Shown: positions 21,521-34,840, counted from the first letter of the stretch. The stretch: DNA of 64,000 nt from Gibbula magus (GCA_936450465.1 OW388296.1:10227867-10291866), one strand, 5' to 3'. Translations and numbers: made by a program. Notes: generated from the letters alone by a model not told the origin.

Positions 21521-24500
21521 TGAAACTGACGTTTGACTAACCATTGCTGTCATTATGAAACAGGACAGAATTGGCGTTTGACTAACCATTGCTGTCATTA
21601 TGAAACAGGAGAGAACCGGCGTTTGACTAACCATTGCTGTCATTATGAAACAGGAGAGAACTGGCGTTTGACTAACCATTGCTGTCATTATGAAACAGGA
21701 AAGAACTGACATTGGACTGACCATTGCTGTCATTATGTAACAGGAAAGAACTGACGTTTGACTAACCATTGCTGTCATTATGAAACAGGAAAGAACTGAC
21801 ATTTGACTAACCATTGCTGTCATTATGAAACAGGAAAGAACTGACATTTGACTAACCATTGCTGTCATTATGAAACAGGAGAGAACTGGCGTTTGACTAA
21901 CCATTGCTGTCATTATGAAACAGGAAAGAACTGACATTTGACTAACCATTGCTGTCATTATGTAACAGGAGAGAACTGGCGTTTGACTAACCATTGCTGT
22001 CATTATGAAACAGGAAAGAACTGACGTTTGACTAACCATTGCTGTCATTATGTAACAGGAGAGAACTGGCGTTTGACTAACCATTGCTGTCATTATGAAA
22101 CAGGAAAGAACTGACATTTGACTAACCATTGCTGTCAATTTGTAACAGGAGAGAACTGGCGTTTGACTAACCATTGCTGTCATTATGAAACAGGAAAGAA
22201 CTGACATTTGACTAACCATTGCTGTCATTATGTAACAGGAAAGAACTGACGTTTGACTAACCATTGCTGTCATTATGAAACAGGAAAGAACTGACATTTG
22301 ACTAACCATTGCTGTCATTATGAAACAGGAGAGAACTGGCGTTTGACTAACCATTGCTGTCATTATGAAACAGGAAAGAACTGACATTTGACTAACCATT
22401 GCTGTCATTATGTAACAGGAGAGAACTGGCGTTTGACTAACCATTGCTGTCATTATGAAACAGGAGAGAACTGACGTTTGACTAACCATTGCTGTCATTA
22501 TGAAACAGGAAAGAACTGACATTTGACTAACCATTGTTGTCATTATGAAACAGGAAAGAACTGACATTTGACTAACCATTGCTGTCATTATGAAACAGGA
22601 GAGAACTGGCGTTTGACTAACCATTGCGGTCATTATGAAACAGGAAAGAACTGACATTTGACTAACCATTGCTGTCATTATGAAATAGGAAAGAACTGAC
22701 GTTTGACTAACCAGTGCTGTCATTTTGAAACAGGAAAGAACTGGCGTTTGACTAACCATTGCTGTCATTATGAAACAGGAAAGAACTGACATTTGACTAA
22801 CCATTGCTGTCATTATGAAACAGGAAAGAACTGACATTTGACTAACCATTGCTGTCATTATGAAACAGGAAAGAACTGACGTTTGACTAACCACTGCTGT
22901 CATTATGTAACAGGAAAGAACTGACATTTGACTAACAATTGCTGTCATTATGAAACAGGAAAGAACTGACGTTTGGCTGACCATTGCTGTCATTATGAAA
23001 CAGGAAAGAACTGACGTTTGACTAACCATTGCTGTCATTATGAAACAGGAAAGAACTGACATTTGACTAACCATTGCTGTCATTATGTAACAGGAGAGAA
23101 CTGGCGTTTGACTAACCATTGCTGTCATTATGAAACAGGAGAGAACTGACGTTTGACTAACCATTGCTGTCATTATGAAACAGGAAAGAACTGACATTTG
23201 ACTAACCATTGTTGTCATTATGAAACAGGAAAGAACTGACATTTGACTAACCATTGCTGTCATTATGTAACAGGAGAGAACTGGCGTTTGACTAACCATT
23301 GCTGTCATTATGAAACAGGAAAGAACTGACATTTGACTAACCATTGTTGTCATTATGAAAAAGGAAAGAACTGACATTTGACTAACCATTGCTGTCATTA
23401 TGAAACAGGAGAGAACTGGCGTTTGACTAACCATTGCGGTCATTATGAAACAGGAAAGAACTGACATTTGACTAACCATTGCTGTCATTATGAAATAGGA
23501 AAGAACTGACGTTTGACTAACCAGTGCTGTCATTTTGAAACAGGAAAGAACTGGCGTTTGACTAACCATTGCTGTCATTATGAAACAGGAAAGAACTGAC
23601 ATTTGACTAACCATTGCTGTCATTATGAAACAGGAAAGAACTGACATTTGACTAACAATTGCTGTCATTATGAAACAGGAAAGAACTGACGTTTGACTAA
23701 CCATTGCTGTCATTATGAAACAGGAAAGAACTGACGTTTGACTAACCATTGCTGTCATTATGAAACAGGAAAGAACTGACATTTGACTAACCATTGCTGT
23801 CATTATGAAACAGGAGAGAACTGGCGTTTGACTAACCATTGCTGTCATTATGAAACAGGAAAGAACTGACATTTGACTAACCATTGCTGTCATTATGTAA
23901 CAGGAAAGAACTGACATTTGACTAACCATTGCTGTCATTATGTAACAGGAGAGAACTGGCGTTTGACTAACCATTGCTGTCATTATGAAACAGGAGAGAA
24001 CTGACGTTTGACTAACCATTGCTGTCATTACGAAACAGGAAAGAACTGACATTTGACTGACCATTGCTGTCATTATGAAACAGGAAAGAACTGACATTTG
24101 ACTAACCATTGCTGTCATTATGAAACAGGAAAGAACTGACGTTTGACTAACCATTGCTGTCATTATGAAACGGGAAAGAACTGACATTTGACTGACCATT
24201 GCTGTCATTATGTAACAGGAAAGAACTGACATTTGACTGACCATTGCTGTCATTATGAAACAGGAAAGAACTGACATTTGACTGACCATTGCTGTCATTA
24301 TGAAACAGGAAAGAACTGACGTTTGACTAACCACTGCTGTCATTATGAAACAGGAAAGAACTGACATTTGACTGACCATTGCTGTCATTATGAAACAGGA
24401 AAGAACTGACATTTGACTGACCATTGCTGTCATTATGAAACAGGAAAGAACTGACGTTTGACTAACCACTGCTGTCATTATGAAACAGGAAAGAACTGAC

Positions 24501-27500
24501 ATTTGACTAACCATTGCTGTCATTATGTAACAGGAAAGAACTGACATTTGACTGACCATTGCTGTCATTAAGAAACAGGAAAGAACTGACGTTTGACTAA
24601 CCACTGCTGTCATTATGAAACAGGAAAGAACTGACATTTGACTAACCATTGCTGTCATTATGAAACAGGAAAGAACTGACGTTTGACTAACCATTGCTGT
24701 CATTATGAAACAGGAAAGAACTGACATTTGACTGACCATTGCTGTCATTATGAAACAGGAAAGAACTGACGTTTGACTGACCATTGCTGTCATTATGAAA
24801 CAGGAAAGAACTGACGTTTGACTAACCACTGCTGTCATTATGAAACAGGAAAGAACTGACATTTGACTAACCATTGCTGTCATTATGAAACAGGAAAGAA
24901 CTGACGTTTGGCTGACCATTGCTGTCATTATGAAACAGGAAAGAACTGACATTTGACTAACAATTGCTGTCATTATGTAACAGGAAAGAACTGACGTTTG
25001 GCTGACCATTGCTGTCATTATGTAACAGGAAAGAACTGACATTTGACTAACCATTGCTGTCATTATGAAACAGGAAAGAACTGACGTTTGACTAACCATT
25101 GCTGTCATTATGAAACAGGAAAGAACTGACATTTGACTGACCATTGCTGTCATTATGAAACAGGAAAGAACTGACATTTGACTATCAATTGCTGTCATTA
25201 TGAAACAGGAAAGAACTGACGTTTGGCTGACCATTGCTGTCATTATGTAACAGGAAAGAACTGACATTTGACTAACCATTGCTGTCATTATGAAACAGGA
25301 AAGAACTGACGTTTGGCTGACCATTGCTGTCATTATGAAACAGGAAAGAACTGACATTGGACTAACAATTGCTGTCATTATGAAACAGGAAAGAACTGAC
25401 GTTTGACTAACCATTGCTGTCATTATGAAACAGGAAAGAACTGACGTTTGACTGACCATTGCTGTCATTATGAAACGGGAAAGAACTGACATTTGACTAA
25501 CAATTGCTGTCATTATGAAACAGGAAAGAACTGACGTTTGACTGACCATTGCTGTCATTATGAAACAGGAAAGAACTGACATTTGACTAACCATTGCTGT
25601 CATTATGAAACAGGAAAGAACTGATGTTTGGCTGACCATTGCTGTCATTATGTAACAGGAAAGAACTGACATTTGACTAACCATTGCTGTCATTATGAAA
25701 CAGGAAAGAACTGACGTTTGACTAACCATTGCTGTCATTATGAAACAGGAAAGAACTGACATTTGACTGACCATTGCTGTCATTATGAAACAGGAAATAA
25801 CTGACATTTGACTAACAATTGCTGTCATTATGAAACAGGAAAGAACTGACGTTTGACTAACCACTGCTGTCATTATGAAACGGGAAAGAACTGACATTTG
25901 ACTAACCATTGCTGTCATTATGTAACAGGAAAGAACTGACATTTGACTGACCATTGCTGTCATTATGAAACAGGAAAGAACTGACATTTGACTAACCATT
26001 GCTGTCATTATGAAACAGGAAAGAACTGACGTTTGACTTACCATTGCTGTCATTATGAAACAGGAAAGAACTGACATTTGACTAACCATTGCTGTCATTA
26101 TGAAACAGGAAAGAACTGACGTTTGACTTACCATTGCTGTCATTATGAAACAGGAAAGAACTGACATTTGACTAACCATTGCTGTCATTATGAAACAGGA
26201 AAGAACTGACATTTGACTAACCATTGCTGTCATTATGTAACAGGAAAGAACTGACGTTTGACTAACCACTGCTGTCATTATGAAACAGGAAAGAACTGAC
26301 ATTTGACTTACCATTGCTGTCATTATGAAACAGGAAAGAACTGACATTTGACTAACAATTGCTGTCATTATGAAACCGGAAAGAAATGACATTTGACAGA
26401 CCATTGCTGTCATTATGAAACAGGAAAGAACTGACATTTGACTAACCATTGCTGTCATTATGAAACAGGAAAGAACTGACGTTTGACTTACCATTGCTGT
26501 CATTATGAAACAGGAAAGAACTGACATTTGACTAACCATTGCTGTCATTATGAAACAGGAAAGAACTGACATTTGACTAACCATTGCTGTCATTATGAAA
26601 CAGGAAAGAACTGACATTTGACTAACCATTGCTGTCATTATGTAACAGGAAAGAACTGACGTTTGACTAACCACTGCTGTCATTATGAAACAGGAAAGAA
26701 CTGACATTTGACTTACCATTGCTGTCATTATGAAACAGGAAAGAACTGACATTTGACTGACCATTGCTGTCATTATGAAACAGGAAAGAACTGACATTTG
26801 ACTGACCATTGCTGTCATTATGAAACAGGAAAGAACTGACATTTGACTGACCATTGCTGTCATTATGAAACAGGAAAGAACTGACGTTTGACTGACCATT
26901 GCTGTCATTATGAAACGGGAAAGAACTGACATTTGACTAACCACTGCTGTCATTATGAAACAGGAAAGAACTGACATTTGACTAACAATTGCTGTCATTA
27001 TGAAACAGGAAAGAACTGGCGTTTGACTAACCATTGCTGTCATTATGAAACAGGAAAGAACTGACGTTTGACTAACAATTGCTGTCATTATGAAACGGGA
27101 AAGAACTGACGTTTGACTGACCATTGCTGTCATTATGAAACAGGAAAGAACTGACGTTTGACTAACCATTGCTGTCATTATGAAACAGGAAAGAACTGAC
27201 ATTTGACTAACCATTGCTGTCATTATGAAACAGGAAAGAACTGACATTTGACTAACCACTGCTGTCATTATGAAACAGGAAAGAACTGACGTTTGACTAA
27301 CCAGTGCTGTCATTATGTAACAGGAAAGAACTGACGTTTGACTAACCATTGCTGTCATTATGAAACAGGAAAGAACTGACATTTGACTGACCATTGCTGT
27401 CATTATGAAACAGGAAAGAACTGACATTTGACTGACCATTGCTGTCATTATGAAACAGGAAAGAACTGACATTTGACTGACCATTGCTGTCATTATGAAA

Positions 27501-30290
27501 CAGGAAAGAACTGACGTTTGACTGACCATTGCTGTCATTATGAAACAGGAAAGAACTGACGTTTGACTAACCATTGCTGTCATTATGAAACAGGAAAGAA
27601 CTGACATTTGACTAACCATTGCTGTCATTATGAAACAGGAAAGAACTGACATTTGACTAACAATTGCTGTCATTATGAAACAGGAAAGAACTGACGTTTG
27701 ACTAACCATTGCTGTCATTATGAAACAGGAAAGAACTGACATTTGACTAACCATTGCTGTCATTATGAAACAGGAAAGAACTGACATTTGACTAACAATT
27801 GCTGTCATTATGAAACAGGAAAGAACTGACATTTGACTGACCATTGCTGTCATTATGAAACAGGAAAGAACTGACGTTTGACTGACCATTGCTGTCATTA
27901 TGAAACAGGAAAGAACTGACGTTTGACTAACCACTGCTGTCATTATGAAACAGGAAAGAACTGACATTTGACTGACCATTGCTGTCATTATGTAACAGGA
28001 AAGAACTGACATTTGACTAACCATTGCTGTCATTATGAAACAGGAAAGAACTGACGTTTGACTGACCATTGCTGTCATTATGAAACAGGAAAAAACTGAC
28101 ATTGGACTGACCATTGCTGTCATTATGAAACGGGAAAGAACTGACGTTTGACTAACCAGTGCTGTCATTATGAAACAGGAAAGAACTGACGTTTGACTGA
28201 CCATTGCTGTCATTATGAAACGGGAAAGAACTGACATTTGACTAACAATTGCTGTCATTATGAAACAGGAAAGAACTGACGTTTGACTGACCATTGCTGT
28301 CATTATGAAACAGGAAAGAACTGACATTTGACTAACCATTGCTGTCATTATGAAACAGGAAAGAACTGATGTTTGGCTGACCATTGCTGTCATTATGTAA
28401 CAGGAAAGAACTGACATTTGACTAACCATTGCTGTCATTATGAAACAGGAAAGAACTGACGTTTGACTAACCATTGCTGTCATTATGAAACAGGAAAGAA
28501 CTGACATTTGACTGACCATTGCTGTCATTATGAAACAGGAAATAACTGACATTTGACTAACAATTGCTGTCATTATGAAACAGGAAAGAACTGACGTTTG
28601 ACTAACCACTGCTGTCATTATGAAACGGGAAAGAACTGACATTTGACTAACCATTGCTGTCATTATGTAACAGGAAAGAACTGACATTTGACTGACCATT
28701 GCTGTCATTATGAAACAGGAAAGAACTGACATTTGACTTACCATTGCTGTCATTATGAAACAGGAAAGAACTGACATTTGACTGACCATTGCTGTCATTA
28801 TGAAACAGGAAAGAACTGACATTTGACTGACCATTGCTGTCATTATGAAACAGGAAAGAACTGACATTTGACTGACCATTGCTGTCATTATGAAACAGGA
28901 AAGAACTGACGTTTGACTGACCATTGCTGTCATTATGAAACGGGAAAGAACTGACATTTGACTAACCACTGCTGTCATTATGAAACAGGAAAGAACTGAC
29001 ATTTGACTAACAATTGCTGTCATTATGAAACAGGAAAGAACTGGCGTTTGACTAACCATTGCTGTCATTATGAAACAGGAAAGAACTGACGTTTGACTAA
29101 CAATTGCTGTCATTATGAAACGGGAAAGAACTGACGTTTGACTGACCATTGCTGTCATTATGAAACAGGAAAGAACTGACGTTTGACTAACCATTGCTGT
29201 CATTATGAAACAGGAAAGAACTGACATTTGACTAACCATTGCTGTCATTATGAAACAGGAAAGAACTGACATTTGACTAACCACTGCTGTCATTATGAAA
29301 CAGGAAAGAACTGACGTTTGACTAACCATTGCTGTCATTATGTAACAGGAAAGAACTGACATTTGACTGACCATTGCTGTCATTATGAAACAGGAAAGAA
29401 CTGACATTTGACTGACCATTGCTGTCATTATGAAACAGGAAAGAACTGACGTTTGACTGACCATTGCTGTCATTATGAAACAGGAAAGAACTGACGTTTG
29501 ACTAACCATTGCTGTCATTATGAAACAGGAAAGAACTGACATTTGACTAACCATTGCTGTCATTATGAAACAGGAAAGAACTGACATTTGACTAACAATT
29601 GCTGTCATTATGAAACAGGAAAGAACTGACGTTTGACTAACCATTGCTGTCATTATGAAACAGGAAAGAACTGACATTTGACTAACCATTGCTGTCATTA
29701 TGAAACAGGAAAGAACTGACATTTGACTAACAATTGCTGTCATTATGAAACAGGAAAGAACTGACATTTGACTGACCATTGCTGTCATTATGAAACAGGA
29801 AAGAACTGACGTTTGACTGACCATTGCTGTCATTATGAAACAGGAAAGAACTGACGTTTGACTAACCACTGCTGTCATTATGAAACAGGAAAGAACTGAC
29901 ATTTGACTGACCATTGCTGTCATTATGTAACAGGAAAGAACTGACATTTGACTAACCATTGCTGTCATTATGAAACAGGAAAAAACTGACAGTGGACTGA
30001 CCATTGCTGTCATTATGAAACAGGAAAGAACTGACGTTTGACTGACCATTGCTGTCATTATGAAACAGGAAAAAACTGACATTGGACTGACCATTGCTGT
30101 CATTATGAAACAGGAAAGAACTGACATTTGACTGACCATTGCTGTCATTATGAAACAGGAAAAAACTGACATTTGACTAACCATTGCTGTCATTATGAAA
30201 CAGGAAAGAACTGACATTTGACTAACAATTGCTGTCATTATGAAACAGGAAAGAACTGACATTTGACTGACCATTGCTGTCATTATGTCT
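21521..30290 (-). repeat. 45-bp satellite array, about 195 copies (8.8 kb)
   Basis: The unit read on the plus strand contains CCATTGCTGTCATTATGAAA followed by CAGGAAAGAACTGACATTTG and ACTAA, 45 bases in all. Variable sites are few and recurrent: GAAACAGG/GTAACAGG, AAAGAACTGAC/GAGAGAACTGGC, ACATTTG/ACGTTTG, ACTAACC/ACTGACC/ACTTACC and CCATTGC/CAATTGC/CCACTGC. Since 45 is a multiple of three, the reverse strand stays open from 30304 to 21500: 2934 codons of a 15-residue hydrophobic repeat (IMTAMVSQMSVLSCF). No host start context, signal peptide or non-repeat domain supports a real protein, so it is annotated as a satellite. Longer duplications within the array are visible at offsets of 810, 2025 and 2745 bases. 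Confidence 0.97.
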
Positions 30291-30478
30291 GATGTAAGTA
30301 ACACAATGAATTATTTCCGGTATTTGTCTCACATTTGATCTTCTTTATTCATCAGCATGTTTATGATCAATTGTTTTCACAAACTCAAATAGCATAATTA
30401 TATCGAGGAAAACACATTAAACGGGAAAACGTTTATATTACGTTTAATTTAATCATTATGATGTGTCATTGACAACAG

Positions 30479-30582
30479 CGTCGCTGATTGTACAACTAGA
30501 TTCAACTGCAACCAATGAGGACACTTCGTTTCTACTCTCGGATTCAGGCGATGAAGAACAGAGGTTAGGATCGGAAATCTGA
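30479..30582 (+). CDS. Possible terminal exon of an unrecognised host gene
   Basis: A CAG at 30476-30478 could be a splice acceptor. The frame after it reads SLIVQLDSTATNEDTSFLLS and then an acidic DSGDEEQRLGSEI before TGA at 30580. An AATAAA-type signal lies about 25 bases downstream (near 30606). The composition, Ser/Asp/Glu-rich at a C-terminus, looks like a cytoplasmic tail or disordered end. No homologue was recognised and no upstream exon was found; the 45-bp satellite would sit in the preceding intron. Chance is a real alternative at this length. Confidence 0.25.
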
Positions 30583-30602
30583 AGGGGTTGGAAGAGAATG
30601 TA

Positions 30603-30700
30603 TGAAATAAAAAAGAATTGACATTCGACAGGCCATTGCTGTCATTATGAAACAAATGTCTACTTACATTTGACTGACCATTGCTTCCGTTGTGACAGGA
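30603..30700. repeat. Detached, degenerate 45-bp satellite units
   Basis: About two units similar to the main array (GGCCATTGCTGTCATTATGA near 30631 and TTTGACTGACCATTGC near 30669) lie 310 bases beyond the array edge. They are more diverged than the array and may be its old border. Confidence 0.8.
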
Positions 30701-30720
30701 ATGATGTGACAAACATTGTG

Positions 30721-31737
30721 ACGTCTCTTCTTACTTTTTCTGAATGTCAAACAATACATATAATTTCGCCTATTTTTGCGATAAGGCTATTTGTGTTGTT
30801 ATTGTAGTTTCATGTTACCATATTACAAGTCAACCATATACATGTATTATCAATAAACTATTTCCTACTATAAGTATTCTCAAGTAATACAGCCATATAG
30901 TAATGTAATATAACCACATTTGGATTGTTGAAATATTATCAATGCCAACTGTGAAACAGAAACTGAAATATACTGATTGTGTTCCTTATCATGTTAAACA
31001 GACGTGTTTTTAAACATATCAGCTATTTCGGATCCCATAAAATAGACAAGTCAATATATATGTGGATGACCCCGATGATACGTGATACACTTTAGCTTCT
31101 AAGATGTCGATGGAACACACACAGGCAAATCAAATAACGGATAAGTGGTGTATATGACGCGATCGTATTCGCCCAATCATAACATGTTAGCATCACCCAT
31201 AGTTATACAGGTAAATATATCTTATTCGACACCAACCACTGGCTGAATGAATGACGCTGTATGCACAGATGCGACAGTATTTATAGTGTTATTATCTGCA
31301 GCAGAGATTGTATATCTGGCGTCCTATAAAAGCAGAATACATTCCATTTGTAACGTATTTAACAGGTTTATAGTTATGATCCCACTATCTGCAATGGTAC
31401 ACAATGGTATAATACTGTTTGCGTGCTTATTCCCCTGCGATATTTGAACCTACATGTACACCCTCAGATTCGGACACTAAAGCGCGTGGGTTCGAATTCT
31501 ACGGTAGATCTGCCAAATAAAAAATCACGATTTGTTTACGATTAACATGTGTTCCAAAATAGGACAGTGTTAAACTCAAAATAAATAACGCATCGATTTG
31601 TCATTCCATCACAGTTTGTGCGTGTTTACTGTCTTAACTAAAATGAATATTGGTATTGACGACAATGAGAATGATATTCTGGAAAGGATAAGCCTACTTT
31701 CCCTTTTTGACATATTGTGATTGTTCATCAAGAGCAG
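30721..31737. other. Non-coding stretch
   Basis: No coding region recognised. A GTGGGTTCGAATTCT at about 31488 resembles a polymerase III B box but has no convincing A box upstream. Confidence 0.45.
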
Positions 31738-31860
31738 TCGTAGCGCACTGGTCATGTTTGATGTATGCGGTTCATACGCGGGCGATCTCAGACTACCCGG
31801 CCACCTGATTCATATCAGCACATCAAATACATCATTGTCTTGACATGGTACCTTTACGAT
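31738..31860 (+). repeat. Possible degraded tRNA-derived SINE
   Basis: CGTAGCGCACTGGTCATG near 31739 resembles an A box, and GCGGTTCATACGCGGGCGAT near 31770 resembles a mutated B box with the usual GC-rich follow-on of tRNA-derived SINEs. There is no clear tail or target duplication. Confidence 0.35.
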
Positions 31861-32930
31861 AACACCTGGTGATTTACTTTCTTTAACTTCGCATATTTAT
31901 ATCATTTCGCGCGTGTAATTTACCTTTTGTGGCCAATGCTTGTAAAAAGAAATAACACGTGAGCATAATACGAAGCATCAATAGACACATGAATAGATGC
32001 TTTAAATTGGCTTTAATTTAACACTGTATATAGTTCACATTGATTAATTTTCCATTATAACGAAATGGAGATAAGCTTGTTAGCTGTAATGCTTGAATTG
32101 GAGTTCAATTTATCACTGTCTTTCTTGTATTAAGTGATCAAGTTTGTGGTAGATGTGGATTTACTGTTGTCTGTATAAGGTCGCCAAGGGAGGAATTAAA
32201 CTACATAGAGTCACCTGCTATGAATTGACGTTTATTTTCATACTCTTTAGTGCTAACTGTGAGTAGCATATTTATCTTACAAACATTTCTATGAATACGA
32301 ACAGCGTGACTTTGTCCATGATAATCAGCCCATGTGTCTGTGTATGTATATATATATTTAAATATACATATTTGAAGATACCAATACACCGGTCGAAATG
32401 AGCTCATGGTATTGTATTAAAGAAGATTGATCCAGTCAAATCCATGTGATGTTTACTCTTTTCTATATATAACCTTACTTCACACCTTACACACTATAGA
32501 AAGGAAACCGTTTACATAACTAACAATTTACGCTGTTGAATTAAGCTAATGAACGATTCTGTCCAGACATCTACATGTATGAAGGTACAAACGATTATTA
32601 AATAACGAAATGAAATAATTAATAGTATAAAATTAAATTAGTTTTCTATTTATAACTGAAACCGTTTGATCTTTTGATCCGTTTTAAGTTACAGAACCAG
32701 GCCTGTTAATAAGAGCTTAGAGTATAATCCAGTACTGACAAAACCATATGTAATTTCTCAAGTTGCTGATGGATGACTATTATAATACAACATAAGCAGG
32801 GAGCATATGTATTACATCCTCGTATTTCCAAAATCGAAACATTTGCATAATTAATGTACTTTTATGTAAATAAGAAATGTTAGTATTTTTAGGAATAGGA
32901 AATCCAAGCTACACGTTACAGTTACAACTA
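31861..32930. other. Non-coding stretch, no feature recognised
   Basis: AT-rich DNA with only chance short frames; nothing else seen. Confidence 0.5.
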
Positions 32931-34160
32931 AAGGCGACCCGATTTTATTATGGAAACCCGAGATTCCATAATTGACCAACGTAAATAACATAAGTGAGAA
33001 GTTCAAATTCTATCAAAAACCTATTTTTATACTTTAACTAAGATATTGACGAAAATTCCAACTTTCTACCCCGCACCGTACGTGAGATACAGACCCCCTT
33101 GCCCATGGGTATGCCCATGGGAAAGTTCGCCCATGGGCCTGCCCATGGGCCGGCCCATGGGCGAGAGGTTGTTAAAATTTGAGTTACACAAAAATTATTT
33201 TCTAATTTTTAATAATGGGTCTAGCAGTAACATATTTTAGGTATTTGTGAACTCCCCCAATGCAAAGGAACTTTTTTTCCCATGGGCGAGATTTCCCATG
33301 GGCGAGATTTCGCCAATGGGCGAGACTTCGCCCATGGGCGGATTTCCCATGGGCCAATGTTGACTTTGGCAAACATATAATGGTTGTGAAATGTTGACTT
33401 TGAAAAACAAATGTTTGTGAAATGTTGTGTAGTTTAAGATTAACTTATATAAAATGTTAACTTTGGTGACTTTGAAAAAGATATTTTGAATTTAGTGAAA
33501 TGTTGACTTTAATCACATATTTACATCTTGACTTTAATCACATATGTTGACCTCGACCATGGGCCGGATTTCCCATTGGCTTTATTTCCCATGGGCGAAA
33601 CCTCGCCCATGGGCCAATGTTGACTATGCAAACATATAATGTTTGTGAATGTTGACTTTGGGGGGGAAATAATGTTTTTTGAAATGTTTACTTTGGAAAT
33701 ATTTATTGACATTGGTGAAAGTGTTACTTTGATAAAATGTTAACTTGGGTGACATGTTGACTTTGAAAAAGATATTTTGAATTTTATGAAATATTGACTT
33801 TGATCACACATTGATTTTGATGAAATGTTGACTTAAAAAGATAGTTTGAGTTAAGCGAATTGTTGACTTACATTAATTATGTTATGTTAATTTATTGACT
33901 TTGGTGAAGTATGCTTATATCATGAAATATTAATTCCATATTTATTCCATTTTATTCACTTTGGTGAAGTTTGAAATGTTGACTCTGATTATATATATTG
34001 AGTTTGGTGAAATGGTTATTTTGGAATTTATGCCACTTTGGTGAAATGTTGACTTTGAAAATATTATAATGATGGTGAAATGTTGACTACGGAAATATTG
34101 GTTGACTTTTGTGGAAGTTTTACTTTAATAAAATATTGACTTTGGTGAAATGTTGCTGTT
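32931..34160 (+). repeat. Inverted arm 1: CCCATGGG-rich dispersed repeat
   Basis: The arm starts AAGGCGACCCGATT and matches 45225-46187 in reverse complement over about 1 kb, with near identity in the core (33046-33360 versus 45770-46086). By eye it has 11 perfect CCCATGGG octamers: five at 33102-33161, four at 33279-33353 and two at 33588-33613, often extended to GCCCATGGGC. From 33355 on, it becomes a degenerate tandem repeat of TGTTGACTTTGGTGAAA. Relative to arm 2 it has a 20-base insertion near 32943 and a second copy of the motif block at 33556-33620. It is cut off by a LINE-type 3' end at about 34168. Confidence 0.9.
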
Positions 34161-34167
34161 GCCCACA

Positions 34168-34840
34168 ATACAGACAGACAGACAGATAGTTTATTCAGTC
34201 TCACCCCATATATACACATACATAAAATAATATCAATAAAATATAAATACATCTGGGCCACCCTAAAACTAGGGTTATGAGAGACTTTCTTTACATATAA
34301 AAATGCAATGACTACAAATAAAAGGTATGAATGTAAGAGTAAACGTGGTTATAAATCAGATTCTAAAACTTTGGTTAGATATAGAATAATACTTATATTT
34401 GTATAAATATAGGTATACATATAAACTGTGCATAAAAGGACATAAAATAATATATTATAAAAAAAAGTCAATTTTTAAACAATACATTTCGACGTTTTTC
34501 CAGCAGTAGTTTGCAGCTTCTGGCACTTTCTTTTAAAATAGTTGGGCTTGCTAGGATAAATGATAGACGTTCCGGGTCGGTGGCAGTATTAAAATTGTTC
34601 CATTTGGCTTGACAGGTTCTAAGCAGTGGTTCTCTGATTGTTTTGTAGAGTGGGCAGTGTCATCGAGACTGATGATTTATACACAACCAAGTGCAGGTTA
34701 CAGATATATGATATATTAGACCTGTGCATTTGTGTGTATCAGAACACCATGTCTATGTAACGAGCGTGCCGTGGTATTGCGTAACATGTCTATTCGATCA
34801 ACTAACCCATTGTTGTAAATTACGAAAATAAAACAGTCCA
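34168..34840 (-). mobile_element. LINE-type 3' fragment, reverse strand
   Basis: Read on the reverse strand, the end is GAATAAACTATCTGTCTGTC, the same tail as at 38684-38704 on the plus strand. Further matches to that copy are GTCTCTCATAAC...GTGGC and, upstream, GTAACCTGCACT...GTGTATAAAT and ACATGTTACGCAATACC. The fragment inserted at the inner edge of arm 1. Confidence 0.75.
34468..34659 (-). pseudogene. C-terminal end of a LINE ORF2
   Basis: The reverse strand reads HCPLYKTIREPLL at its start, then ERLSFILASPTIL and CKLLLEKRRNVLFKN, ending at TGA (34468-34470). This is the usual ending of many LINE ORF2 proteins: an HCPxY segment after the Cys/His motif, then a helix with a Lys/Arg-rich end. 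A stop directly upstream (near 34662) and the lack of the rest of the polymerase make it a truncated pseudogene. Confidence 0.7.

Noticed and set aside
21521..30290. CRISPR array
   Set aside because: Repeats are contiguous 45-bp units without unique spacers, in a eukaryotic setting with no cas genes.
21500..30304. Annotating the 2934-codon reverse frame as a giant protein gene
   Set aside because: The whole frame is the 45-bp satellite; the unit length alone keeps it open. There is no non-repeat domain, signal or promoter evidence. Kept as a satellite and as a finding.
30449..30712. Reverse-strand frame of 87 codons next to the satellite
   Set aside because: It is a shadow of the degenerate satellite units and of the candidate forward exon.
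31470..31505. tRNA or SINE at the GTGGGTTCGAATTCT B-box-like site
   Set aside because: No convincing A box at the expected distance upstream and no stem pairing.
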